Assembly: GCA_003644825.1 (NCBI GenBank)
Contig: QNDJ01000120.1
Span: forward strand, 1 to 6,078
DNA from: Candidatus Zhuqueibacterota bacterium
GTDB taxonomy: Bacteria; SM23-31; B21-G16
Length of the DNA: 6,078 bases
Direction: 5' to 3'
The position numbers were made by a program, and so were the translations under genes. The notes beneath the pieces were generated by a model. The model was not told the origin of the DNA. It made no database searches and saw nothing but the letters and a program-made list of their open reading frames with translations. Positions 1 to 6,031 of the stretch are shown here, one piece after another. Each line of letters begins with the position of its first letter. Position 1 is the first letter of the stretch.

Positions 1-545
1 GGATGGCAGGAATAAACAACAAAAAATCCTGCAGGTTTCCCCCCCGGGTCATCTACTCTTAAAAATCTAACAGTTCTGTCGATTTTTCCTTCTGGATTAT
101 TTCTATTATAAGATAGATTTACTTCATTTTTACCATAAAAAATCTTCGATGGTATTAAATTTTTATCTGCATTAATTACTGATTCTACAACCGAGTTGTG
201 TAGAAAATTTAACCATTCGTCATCTATTTTGCCACAGTTTCTCAGGAATATTGTCGCAGGACCTGAGTGAGTATGAGTGGCAATAAGGATAATATTTTCT
301 TCCTGAACTTCAATTTTCCTTGATATATTTTTCCTGATTACATTAACAGATTCTTCAGAAAAAGCAAGAATATCGCAGGATATTATTACTAATTTTAAGC
401 TGGATGTTTTTATAACCCATGCTGATGAGTATAAAGAGTCATGTAGCCCGATAGATTTTCCTATTCTTGCCACATAACCGGTAAGCTCAATACCTGCGGG
501 TGGTGTTATTTCGGTTCTTGAAAATCCTGATTTAAATTCCATCAT
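1..545 (-). CDS. Neutral/alkaline ceramidase-family metallohydrolase, N-terminal part (3' end cut by window edge)
   Basis: Partial gene: 181 complete codons are present and the C-terminal part lies beyond the left edge. Neutral ceramidases are Zn-dependent hydrolases that cleave the amide bond of N-acylsphingosines. Seen here: an N-terminal GFSRTEITPPAGIELTGY (residues 7-24), GLHDSLYSSAWV (33-44), a hydrophobic strand ending SCDIL (56-60), and the family signature ATHTHSGP (89-96), whose first His is a zinc ligand in characterised enzymes. The fragment ends at YSCH (178-181), where the family has its second zinc-binding His. The remaining expected ligands, a Glu and a Tyr, are outside the window. 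Two tandem ATGs exist (545 and 542); the first has the better-spaced Shine-Dalgarno. An in-frame TGA at 570-572 leaves no room for a signal peptide, unlike secreted ceramidases, so a cytoplasmic location is inferred. Family is fairly sure; ceramide as substrate is not, since many bacterial homologues are uncharacterised. Confidence 0.85.
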   Translation of the reverse strand, partial: MMEFKSGFSRTEITPPAGIELTGYVARIGKSIGLHDSLYSSAWVIKTSSLKLVIISCDILAFSEESVNVIRKNISRKIEVQEENIILIATHTHSGPATIFLRNCGKIDDEWLNFLHNSVVESVINADKNLIPSKIFYGKNEVNLSYNRNNPEGKIDRTVRFLRVDDPGGKPAGFFVVYSCH

Positions 546-554
546 GAATATCAA

Positions 555-561
555 TCCCTCT
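555..561 (-). promoter_or_regulatory. Ribosome-binding site of the ceramidase-like gene
   Basis: On the minus strand AGAGGGA lies 9 nt before the ATG at 545-543. It favours that ATG over the adjacent second ATG at 542-540, which would be 12 nt away. Confidence 0.6.
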
Positions 562-583
562 GGTAATCTTCAAATTAAATTTA

Positions 584-600
584 TTGTAAAATAATTACAA
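584..600. promoter_or_regulatory. 17-bp palindrome, possible operator
   Basis: TTGTAA (584-589), spacer AATAA (590-594), TTACAA (595-600): a perfect 6-bp inverted repeat in the divergent intergenic region. It overlaps the only -10-like hexamer of the leftward gene. It could be a dimeric regulator site. Its AT-richness means chance cannot be excluded. Confidence 0.35.
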
Positions 601-622
601 GAAAAATAAAAAAAGGTTTTTC

Positions 623-634
623 TTAATCGATTAA
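623..634. promoter_or_regulatory. 12-bp perfect palindrome TTAATCGATTAA, possible operator
   Basis: TTAATC/GATTAA is a perfect gapless palindrome with a central CG, about 55 nt before the glycosidase start. Even-spaced palindromes with a central CG are typical of LacI-family operators, which often control carbohydrate genes. No regulator gene is in the window, so the family assignment is inference only. Confidence 0.35.
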
Positions 635-679
635 AATAGATATATTCAAAATAAATAAATAAAGATTAACCATTCAGAC

Positions 680-684
680 GGGGG
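680..684 (+). promoter_or_regulatory. Ribosome-binding site of the glycosidase-like gene (atypical)
   Basis: GGGGG ends 4 nt before the ATG at 689. It is G-rich but not a textbook AGGAGG, and the spacing is short. It supports the ATG at 689, which is also where the signal peptide begins. Confidence 0.5.
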
Positions 685-688
685 TAAA

Positions 689-2431
689 ATGAAAAGAGGT
701 ATAATTTTATTTACGATTTTATTTATTTCACTATGTCAGAACAGCAGAATATTCAGTCAGAATAAACAGAAGCTGGAAGGAAGAGCAATATGGGCGGTAC
801 CTGCAAATGCAGGAAAAACAGAAAAATCGGTCAAAGAGTTTGTTCTGAAGTGTAAAAAAGCAAATATAAATATTATTGTTATGCTTGTGAAAAATACCGG
901 TGGTAGAATTTTCTGGCATAGTAAGAAATTCCATGAAGCAATTGACCCGAACTGGAAAGATTTTGATATGCTGAAGTATCTTGTTGATGAAGCTCATAAA
1001 TACGGAATCAGGGTTCATGCGTGGTTTTGTGATTTTCCTGAAGGGAAAGATTCTCCTGCGTATAAAAATTACCCGGAATGGGCAATGTTGAACCCTGAAG
1101 GTAAAACTACTACAAGCGAATTCCTGGCAAATGGTAGGCCCTATTATATGGTATGGATGTGTCCTGCGAGAAGACCCGGATATACGGACCAATGGCTTAT
1201 TCCAATGATTGAGGAAGTTACCCGGCTTTATAACATTGATGGAATACATCATGATTATGTTAGATACCCTGGAGATGTAGCCCCGAATGATTACTGCTTC
1301 TGCGATTATTGCCTTGAGAATATGTTAAGTTATAACCATTTGCATTATGAATCTATGCCTGATCTGTTCATAAAGTTGAATGAAGTTCTACCAAAAAAGG
1401 AAGCAAACTGGTGGTCCGATAATACTGCCAAACCAAAAAACTGGAATAAAATGACAAGAAAGGAAAAGGCTGACTTCTTCAGAAAAGGAAGTTATATAAA
1501 AAATGGGCTCAAAGATATGAATTATTTTTTCTTTGAATACAGAAGTGATGCCATAAAAAGATTTATCAGAGAATCCTGGGAAGCTGTTCACAAAATCAGA
1601 CCAGATATTGAAGTTTCTGCAGCTGTTTTTAAGAATCCTCAGGTCAGTGGTAGGTTTATAGGACAGAGATGGAGAGACTTTGCCCCCTGGATTAACATTA
1701 TGATGCCTATGTCCTACAGAAGTCATTTTCAGGGTGATTTTGAAACGTTCTTGAAACTTCTGGAAGAGTATTCAAGATATGAAGTAAAATGGGCTAAAGG
1801 ATTAACTCACCTCTACCTGGGAATTACTGCCCATTACATTTACAAAGAAGAATATGAACCTCTAAATAATATATATAATCTGCTGAACAAAGCAAAGAAT
1901 AAAACTTATGAAAAAAACTGGAATAAAAACATCCAGAGGAGTTACCAGCAAATTAAAAAAAATCTCAGTAATTCTGCCCCTTCCCTTGAAGTGAAAATAT
2001 CTTCTCTTGTAAAAAAGATTTCTGAAAAAGATTTAACTTCAGTTATTCCATTATTAAATGAAATTGATACACTGAGAAAAAATCCACCGCCGGGTTTTTA
2101 TCCTGGAGAAAAATTGAAAAAGGCTATAGAAGCAGTGAGGAGAGGTGGTGTTGAAGGTGTTGTTATATTTGCCGCTTCTCATATTGAAAACAAGAAGTTG
2201 TGGAGTACCCTTGAAGAGGCATTCAGTGAACCTTCTCGTCCACCTGATAAGGCTTTGCCCATTCAGACTCTTCAGATTGAAAAAATAAGCAATGATGAAA
2301 AAAGAATTGATAAACTTGAAAAAATGGTATATTTTTTCCAGATAACTTCAATAATACTTGCTGTTTTATTTCTTGCTACAATTTTTATCAGTATAAAATC
2401 GTTTAAAAGATTAAAAAATGTTCGAAAATGA
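689..2431 (+). CDS. Exported GHL10-type glycoside hydrolase-like protein with C-terminal membrane anchor
   Basis: 580 aa. Residues 1-24 form a Sec signal peptide (MKRG, then a hydrophobic core, likely cut after FSQ); Cys16 is not in a lipobox. Residues about 30-385 match the glycosyl-hydrolase-like family 10 TIM barrel (DUF187/YngK-like): RAIWAVP (32-38) as first strand, YPEWAMLNPEG (128-138), and the strand motif DGIHHDYVRYPG (184-195), in which Asp189 is a candidate catalytic residue. This is followed by CFCDYC (203-208), a CxCxxC group, and IMMPMSYRS (337-345). A Lys/Asn-rich, apparently helical stretch (about 388-470) precedes GVEGVVIFAASHI (487-499), which looks like the last barrel strand, so the helical part is probably an insertion. 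A short heptad-like segment (535-548) leads to one transmembrane helix (about 549-569) and a basic tail, KSFKRLKNVRK. Predicted topology: barrel outside, tail in the cytoplasm. The stop overlaps the symporter start by 4 nt. Fold and family are confident; bond specificity is unknown. Confidence 0.85.
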   Translation: MKRGIILFTILFISLCQNSRIFSQNKQKLEGRAIWAVPANAGKTEKSVKEFVLKCKKANINIIVMLVKNTGGRIFWHSKKFHEAIDPNWKDFDMLKYLVDEAHKYGIRVHAWFCDFPEGKDSPAYKNYPEWAMLNPEGKTTTSEFLANGRPYYMVWMCPARRPGYTDQWLIPMIEEVTRLYNIDGIHHDYVRYPGDVAPNDYCFCDYCLENMLSYNHLHYESMPDLFIKLNEVLPKKEANWWSDNTAKPKNWNKMTRKEKADFFRKGSYIKNGLKDMNYFFFEYRSDAIKRFIRESWEAVHKIRPDIEVSAAVFKNPQVSGRFIGQRWRDFAPWINIMMPMSYRSHFQGDFETFLKLLEEYSRYEVKWAKGLTHLYLGITAHYIYKEEYEPLNNIYNLLNKAKNKTYEKNWNKNIQRSYQQIKKNLSNSAPSLEVKISSLVKKISEKDLTSVIPLLNEIDTLRKNPPPGFYPGEKLKKAIEAVRRGGVEGVVIFAASHIENKKLWSTLEEAFSEPSRPPDKALPIQTLQIEKISNDEKRIDKLEKMVYFFQITSIILAVLFLATIFISIKSFKRLKNVRK

Positions 2432-4176
2432 GCCAGTTAGATTGGTTAATTGTTTTTTTGTATATATTGATTATCCTTTTTATTGGGTTGTATTTTTCAA
2501 GGAGAGCTGGTAAGAGTATAGAGGATTACTTTTTAGCCGGTAGAAAACTTCCCTGGTGGATACTCGGTATTTCTGCAACAGCCACGTATAGTGATGCCGG
2601 GCTTGCACCTGCTGTTACAATGCTCGTATTTACTGGTGGGTTACTCGGAAACGGCGTCTGGTGGATATCTTATATGGTCTGGATGCCCCTTGTAGCAGTT
2701 ATATGGTCTAAATTATGGAGAAGACTTGGCGTTTTAACTACTGCAGAATTGATTGAAGTTCGATATAGTGGAAAAATGGCAGGGATATTCAGAGGAGTTT
2801 ATGCTTTTTTTATGTGTTTTGGTTTTGCTGTAATCCTGATGGGGTATGTAACAGGATGGCTTGAGAGTGCCCTTACACCAATATTGGGCTGGTCTGGCTT
2901 CAAAATGATGATAATATTTGGTGTTGTAGCGATGTTTTACACTTTTTTATCCGGGTTATTTGGAGCAGCCTACTCTGATTTTCCACAATTTTTGATTTTT
3001 CTAACCGGTAACATCATTTTCCTGCCAATTTTAATAGATAAAGCAGGTGGATGGGAAACAATTCACAACAATATTTATGCTTTAAGAGGTATGGATGGAG
3101 GAAATCAATTTTTTAAAGTTTTTCTTCCTGCTGAAGGACTGGGAGGATTGACGATTTTTGCTTTTGTTGTTCAGGGACTTTTCTTTGCAGCCTCACCTGC
3201 TGGAGGAGAGGGGTTTACTGCTCAGAGGTTTATGGCAGCAAAAAATGAGTTTCATGCTCAGGTTGGTCAGTTCCTGAATGCATTTCTTACACTTGTGGTA
3301 AGAGTATTTCCTTTTCTTGTAATAGGCATTGTAGGGGCTTCTCTTTATTCACTCGATTCAATAAAGGAACCAGGGGATTTATGGGCAATTCTCGTTTCCC
3401 GGTATTCTGTTTCAGGATTAACAGGTTTACTTGTAGCTGGAATTATTGCCGCTTATATGTCAACTATTGACACTGAAATTAACTGGGGCGCTTCATATCT
3501 GTTAAATGATATATATAAAAGATTTATAAAAAAAGATGCTTCAAAAAAACATTATGTATGGGTCAGCAGGTTTTTAAGTATTCTAATGCTTGTTTTTGCA
3601 ATTCTTATCGCCCACTACCTTGTAGATGAAATGAAAGCCTGGTTTCTCTTTATTAATTCTGTTATGGTAGCCTTCCTTTTGCCTTTGAGCTGGCTTCGTT
3701 TTTTCTGGTACCGATTGAATATTTATGGTGAAATGTCCGCAATTATTGGCAGCATACCCCTCGGATATTTTATATGGTTTGTAATGGATTTTAAGGATAA
3801 ACCTTTTTACCAGGGTTTTCTGCTTTTATTTGGTGCAGGGTTATTAATTATTCTTATTGTTACTATTCTTACAAGACCTGAAAAAAAGGAAACACTGATG
3901 GATTTTTACAATAGATGTAAACCCCCGGGGTTCTGGAAAGTAATTACTTCTGAGCTTAAAAAAGAGGAAACTATACAGCGAAAAAAAGAGATAATTAATG
4001 ATATAACGGATTGTCTTATAGGAATAGTAATTTGCGGTGGTAGTATTATGTCAGTTATAAGTATACTTGCTCAGAATCCTGTTATCTTTATTTTTTCTGC
4101 GACAATCACAATTATGTGTATATTTTTATTCATAAGAAGATGGAAGAAAAAAGAAGTGTTCAGTAGTTTAAGATGA
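2428..4176 (+). CDS. Sodium:solute symporter (SSS family)
   Basis: 582 aa, with about 15 predicted transmembrane helices. SSS proteins of the LeuT fold import sugars, sialic acids, amino acids or other small solutes with Na+. Hallmarks seen: SIEDYFLAGRKLPWW (30-44), followed by the broken first core helix GISATATYSDAG (47-58); the aromatic-rich WWISYMVWMP (78-87); GLFGAAYSDFPQF (176-188); and AGIIAAYMSTIDTEINWG (337-354) followed by LLNDIYKRF. In the last motif Ala342, Ser345 and Thr346 align with the Na2-site AxxSS of Vibrio SGLT. After the core comes a cytoplasmic segment, MDFYNRCKPPGFW (491-503), of the kind found in long SSS members, then a charged linker and two further helices (about 527-548 and 551-570). 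The start ATG lies inside the preceding gene's end (ATGA) and has no clear Shine-Dalgarno, so translational coupling is likely. A solute released by the neighbouring glycosidase is the natural guess, but specificity is not readable. Confidence 0.95.
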   Translation: MSQLDWLIVFLYILIILFIGLYFSRRAGKSIEDYFLAGRKLPWWILGISATATYSDAGLAPAVTMLVFTGGLLGNGVWWISYMVWMPLVAVIWSKLWRRLGVLTTAELIEVRYSGKMAGIFRGVYAFFMCFGFAVILMGYVTGWLESALTPILGWSGFKMMIIFGVVAMFYTFLSGLFGAAYSDFPQFLIFLTGNIIFLPILIDKAGGWETIHNNIYALRGMDGGNQFFKVFLPAEGLGGLTIFAFVVQGLFFAASPAGGEGFTAQRFMAAKNEFHAQVGQFLNAFLTLVVRVFPFLVIGIVGASLYSLDSIKEPGDLWAILVSRYSVSGLTGLLVAGIIAAYMSTIDTEINWGASYLLNDIYKRFIKKDASKKHYVWVSRFLSILMLVFAILIAHYLVDEMKAWFLFINSVMVAFLLPLSWLRFFWYRLNIYGEMSAIIGSIPLGYFIWFVMDFKDKPFYQGFLLLFGAGLLIILIVTILTRPEKKETLMDFYNRCKPPGFWKVITSELKKEETIQRKKEIINDITDCLIGIVICGGSIMSVISILAQNPVIFIFSATITIMCIFLFIRRWKKKEVFSSLR

Positions 4177-4187
4177 AACTATATTCA

Positions 4188-4216
4188 TCTTGAAATTCCT
4201 TGACATTAATTCAAGA
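4188..4216 (+). other. Weak stem-loop after the symporter gene
   Basis: TCTTGAA (4188-4194) pairs with TTCAAGA (4210-4216) across a 15-nt loop, 11 nt after the symporter stop. The stem has only two G-C pairs and no U-run follows, so it is a poor rho-independent terminator. The -35-like TTGACA of the next gene lies in its loop. Just downstream, AAAATTTAAATTTT (4217-4230) is a perfect palindrome. Confidence 0.25.
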
Positions 4217-4227
4217 AAAATTTAAAT
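4200..4227 (+). promoter_or_regulatory. Candidate sigma-70-type promoter for the S9 hydrolase gene
   Basis: A perfect -35 hexamer TTGACA (4200-4205) is followed after 16 nt by TTAAAT (4222-4227), which matches four of six -10 positions. Transcription would start near 4234, giving a leader of about 50 nt. If real, the hydrolase can be expressed separately from the two-gene glycosidase/symporter unit, although read-through across the 107-nt gap is also possible. Confidence 0.4.
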
Positions 4228-4267
4228 TTTAATCCTGACTTAACTAACCTGTTGTAAAATTTATAAT

Positions 4268-4274
4268 AGGGAGG
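4268..4274 (+). promoter_or_regulatory. Ribosome-binding site of the S9 hydrolase gene
   Basis: AGGGAGG lies 9 nt before the ATG at 4284. It is the best Shine-Dalgarno in the window and fixes the start. Confidence 0.75.
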
Positions 4275-4283
4275 AAGCCACTA

Positions 4284-5360
4284 ATGAAAACCAGGTCATT
4301 CATTGTTAGTATTGTCATTTTACTTTTATTTTTATCATCATCTTTTGCCCAGCAGAAAGAATCAGCAAACATTGAAACTTTATTGCAGTATATTAAAAAG
4401 ATTGATAGCAGGCAGGAATCTATGCGTCATTATTTTGATATGCTTGGCAAAAAAATTGATGATGTTCTGTGGTATTTTAAAGTTGGAGACATTGCAGAAA
4501 TTGACAAAGTAAGGTTCACAAGTGTTCCACCAAGGGTTATTAAAAATCCAAAAAGATATGGAGCCAAAAATCCTGTGAAATTTTATTCTTATGTTTTTAT
4601 TCCAAAGAACATTGACAGAACAAAGAAATATCCATTATTACTTTTTCCCCACGGAGGTGTTCATTCAAATTTCAGCACCTATTACACTCATATTGTAAGG
4701 GAACTGATTAAACAGGGTTATTGTATCATAGCAAGTGAATACAGAGGAAGTACCGGATACGGAGAAGGGTTCTATAAGTTAATAGATTATGGAGGACTGG
4801 AAGTTGAGGATGTTTTTAAAGGAAGAGAATATATGCTTGAAAATTACAGTTTCATAGACCCTGAACGGGTCGGCATTCTTGGCTGGAGTCATGGAGGGTT
4901 AATAACCCTGATGAATATTTTTAACCATCCAGAAGCGTTCAAAGTAGCCTTTGCAGGTGTTCCAGTCAGTGACCTTGTTGCGAGAATGGGTTATGCTACT
5001 GAAGGATACAGAAAGTTATACTCGGCAGAATATCACATAGGGAAAACTGCTCATGAGGATGTTGAAGAATACCGCCGACGTTCGCCTGTATGGAATGCAC
5101 ATAAGCTACAAACTCCTCTGTTGATACATACAAATACAAACGATGAAGATGTAAATGTGCTTGAAGTTGAGAGTTTAATCAGAGCTCTAAAAGCTGAAGG
5201 AAAAAAGTTCGAATATCAAATATTTAAGGATTATCCTGGAGGACACAGTTTTGACAGACTGGACTCTAAAACTGCAAAAAAAATAAGATTGAAAATATAT
5301 AAATTCCTTGCAGGATATTTGAATCCACCCAATCCCTTTAATAATGTAGATGAATTTTAA
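4284..5360 (+). CDS. Exported S9-family (prolyl oligopeptidase-type) serine hydrolase lacking a beta-propeller
   Basis: 358 aa. Residues 1-22 are a signal peptide (MKTR, hydrophobic core, SSSFA before a likely cut near Gln23). Residues about 28-75 form a charged amphipathic helical segment. From about residue 95 an alpha/beta-hydrolase catalytic domain of peptidase family S9 follows: HGG (123-125) for the oxyanion region, SEYRGSTGYGEGF (151-163), the nucleophile elbow GWSHGG (200-205) with Ser202, TNDEDV (285-290) with Asp287 at the DxxV acid position, and GGHSF (319-323) with His321. The triad therefore looks intact. Classical S9 enzymes are about 600-750 aa, with a beta-propeller that gates substrate size; here the short helix replaces it, so the active site would be open. 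Substrates could be peptides or esters such as acetylated or feruloylated sugars; the sequence does not decide. It follows the symporter after 107 nt and has its own promoter-like sequence and a strong ribosome-binding site. Confidence 0.9.
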   Translation: MKTRSFIVSIVILLLFLSSSFAQQKESANIETLLQYIKKIDSRQESMRHYFDMLGKKIDDVLWYFKVGDIAEIDKVRFTSVPPRVIKNPKRYGAKNPVKFYSYVFIPKNIDRTKKYPLLLFPHGGVHSNFSTYYTHIVRELIKQGYCIIASEYRGSTGYGEGFYKLIDYGGLEVEDVFKGREYMLENYSFIDPERVGILGWSHGGLITLMNIFNHPEAFKVAFAGVPVSDLVARMGYATEGYRKLYSAEYHIGKTAHEDVEEYRRRSPVWNAHKLQTPLLIHTNTNDEDVNVLEVESLIRALKAEGKKFEYQIFKDYPGGHSFDRLDSKTAKKIRLKIYKFLAGYLNPPNPFNNVDEF

Positions 5361-5369
5361 TGATGTAAA

Positions 5370-5394
5370 CCTGAACTTCTTTAAATTTTTCAGG
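5370..5394 (+). other. Weak stem-loop after the S9 hydrolase gene
   Basis: CCTGAA (5370-5375) pairs with TTCAGG (5389-5394) over a 13-nt loop, starting 9 nt after the stop. The position fits a 3'-end hairpin, but the stem is short and no U-run follows, so terminator function is doubtful. Confidence 0.3.
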
Positions 5395-5483
5395 AAATAA
5401 ATCTGGACAAAAGTAATAATCTCAGATTAGAAGTTCTGTTTGAACCTGATTAGCAAATTTCAATATTTTGAAGCCAGATATTG

Positions 5484-5500
5484 TTTGGCATTGTGCCAAA
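5484..5500. repeat. 17-bp perfect inverted repeat TTTGGCA-TTG-TGCCAAA
   Basis: Arms TTTGGCA (5484-5490) and TGCCAAA (5494-5500) flank a 3-nt centre. It has more G-C pairs than the surrounding sequence. It lies in the stretch that could code FEARYCLALCQK, so it may be a coding relic. No U-run follows on either strand, so it is not a simple terminator; an operator is possible. Confidence 0.5.
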
Positions 5501-5606
5501 AAATATGCCAGAAAAACTTAAATGAAAATATGATATAACTATTTACCCTGAAGGAACAGCTTTTCGGTATCGTACTGAACAGAAATTTTGTTTGCTGGAA
5601 AAATTT

Positions 5607-5621
5607 ATTAAATCATATTTT
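5607..5621 (+). repeat. 15-nt direct repeat, copy 1
   Basis: ATTAAATCATATTTT, repeated exactly at 6042-6056, 435 nt further on in the same orientation. Confidence 0.5.
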
Positions 5622-5961
5622 TGCAGGAGAAATTTACTCTGGTCAATAAATTCTATATACTTTATAAATCCGGGAATTATGAAAAAGCTGAGGAAACTTC
5701 ACAGTATTTCTGCCTGCATATAAAAAAACTTCATTATATGTTAGTTATCTATTTACAAGAGGATTTTATCATTTTACTCTTGGAAACGTGGAAAAAGCAG
5801 AGAAAGAAATTAATCTAACAATCCCATTTTTATTTGATTTTCTTGTGGACAGGAAGTAAAATCAGGTTCTTTCTATTTTCAGCAAAATAACAGAAAAAAA
5901 ATCACATTAAAAACAGAGGTGAACAGAAGCATAAATAAAAATAAAATCAAAGAATGTATTT

Positions 5962-6014
5962 GAAAGAATTAAGTTTGAACGGTCAATACCATCGGTTCAT
6001 CTAAACTTTCTTTC
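5962..6014. other. Long imperfect stem-loop (19 base pairs in four blocks)
   Basis: Four nested pairings: GAAAGA (5962-5967) with TCTTTC (6009-6014); AAGTTT (5971-5976) with AAACTT (6003-6008); GAAC (5977-5980) with GTTC (5995-5998); GGT (5981-5983) with ACC (5988-5990) around a CAAT loop. Bulges are ATT (5968-5970), ATCG (5991-5994) and ATCT (5999-6002). It could be a transcript-end hairpin or a structured RNA element. The plus-strand transcript continues into a pyrimidine-rich stretch rather than a clean U-run. Confidence 0.4.
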
Positions 6015-6031
6015 TTTAAGAAATTTTATAT

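Larger units (their letters stand above)
546..688. promoter_or_regulatory. Divergent intergenic region between ceramidase-like and glycosidase-like genes
   Basis: This 143-nt, very AT-rich stretch must hold the promoters of both divergently transcribed genes. No convincing -35/-10 pair stands out. For the rightward gene TAAAAT (632-637) and TATATT (641-646) are -10-like but lack a good -35. For the leftward gene TACAAT (591-586, minus) is -10-like with a poor -35. The region contains two perfect palindromes, listed separately, that are better candidates for regulator binding than the promoter hexamers are for polymerase. Confidence 0.45.
5391..5859 (+). pseudogene. Probable decayed TPR-repeat gene (fragments in shifting frames)
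   Basis: No intact gene is present, but short stretches read as TPR-like sequence in successive frames. These are QEINLDKSNNLRLEVLFE (from 5391, stop at 5451-5453), FEARYCLALCQK (from 5467, stop at 5536-5538), LYKSGNYEKAEETS (5660-5701), and, in another frame, RGFYHFTLGNVEKAEKEINL (5758-5817), which ends at TAA 5857-5859. The last two each carry the TPR core G-N-[YV]-E-K-A-E. Their glycines are 110 nt apart, close to one repeat of 34-37 residues plus a frame change. A TTG at 5621 could open a 65-codon reading frame, but that frame loses TPR character after about 5702 while the neighbouring frame gains it, which is the pattern of a frameshift. The chain between 5454 and 5620 is less convincing. 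Alternatives are a sequencing error at one or more positions or chance similarity in non-coding DNA. Confidence 0.4.

Noticed and set aside
651-663. ATAA tandem tract before the glycosidase
   Set aside because: Only three units plus a partial one in AT-rich DNA; no sign of a functional microsatellite.
731-745. Lipobox around Cys16 of the glycosidase
   Set aside because: The residues before Cys are I-S-L, without the small residue required at -1, and a standard signal peptidase site after FSQ fits better.
731-1252. Long minus-strand open frame opposite the glycosidase
   Set aside because: It lies entirely antisense to a confidently identified gene, and its translation shows no recognisable domain.
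1388-1726. Minus-strand open frame opposite the glycosidase
   Set aside because: Antisense shadow with no family resemblance, inside a continuous barrel-coding region.
4240-4267. TTAACT-N16-TATAAT as the promoter of the S9 gene
   Set aside because: The -10 is perfect, but the transcript would start at or inside the AGGGAGG ribosome-binding site. The TTGACA pair further upstream is a better fit.
4303-4512. Plus-strand open frame within the S9 gene
   Set aside because: Out-of-frame shadow of the signal peptide and helix region; the main frame has the strong ribosome-binding site and catalytic motifs.
5621-5818. Intact 65-aa gene starting at TTG 5621
   Set aside because: TTG start without a clear ribosome-binding site, and the TPR resemblance switches to another frame partway, which fits a frameshifted remnant better than a real small gene.
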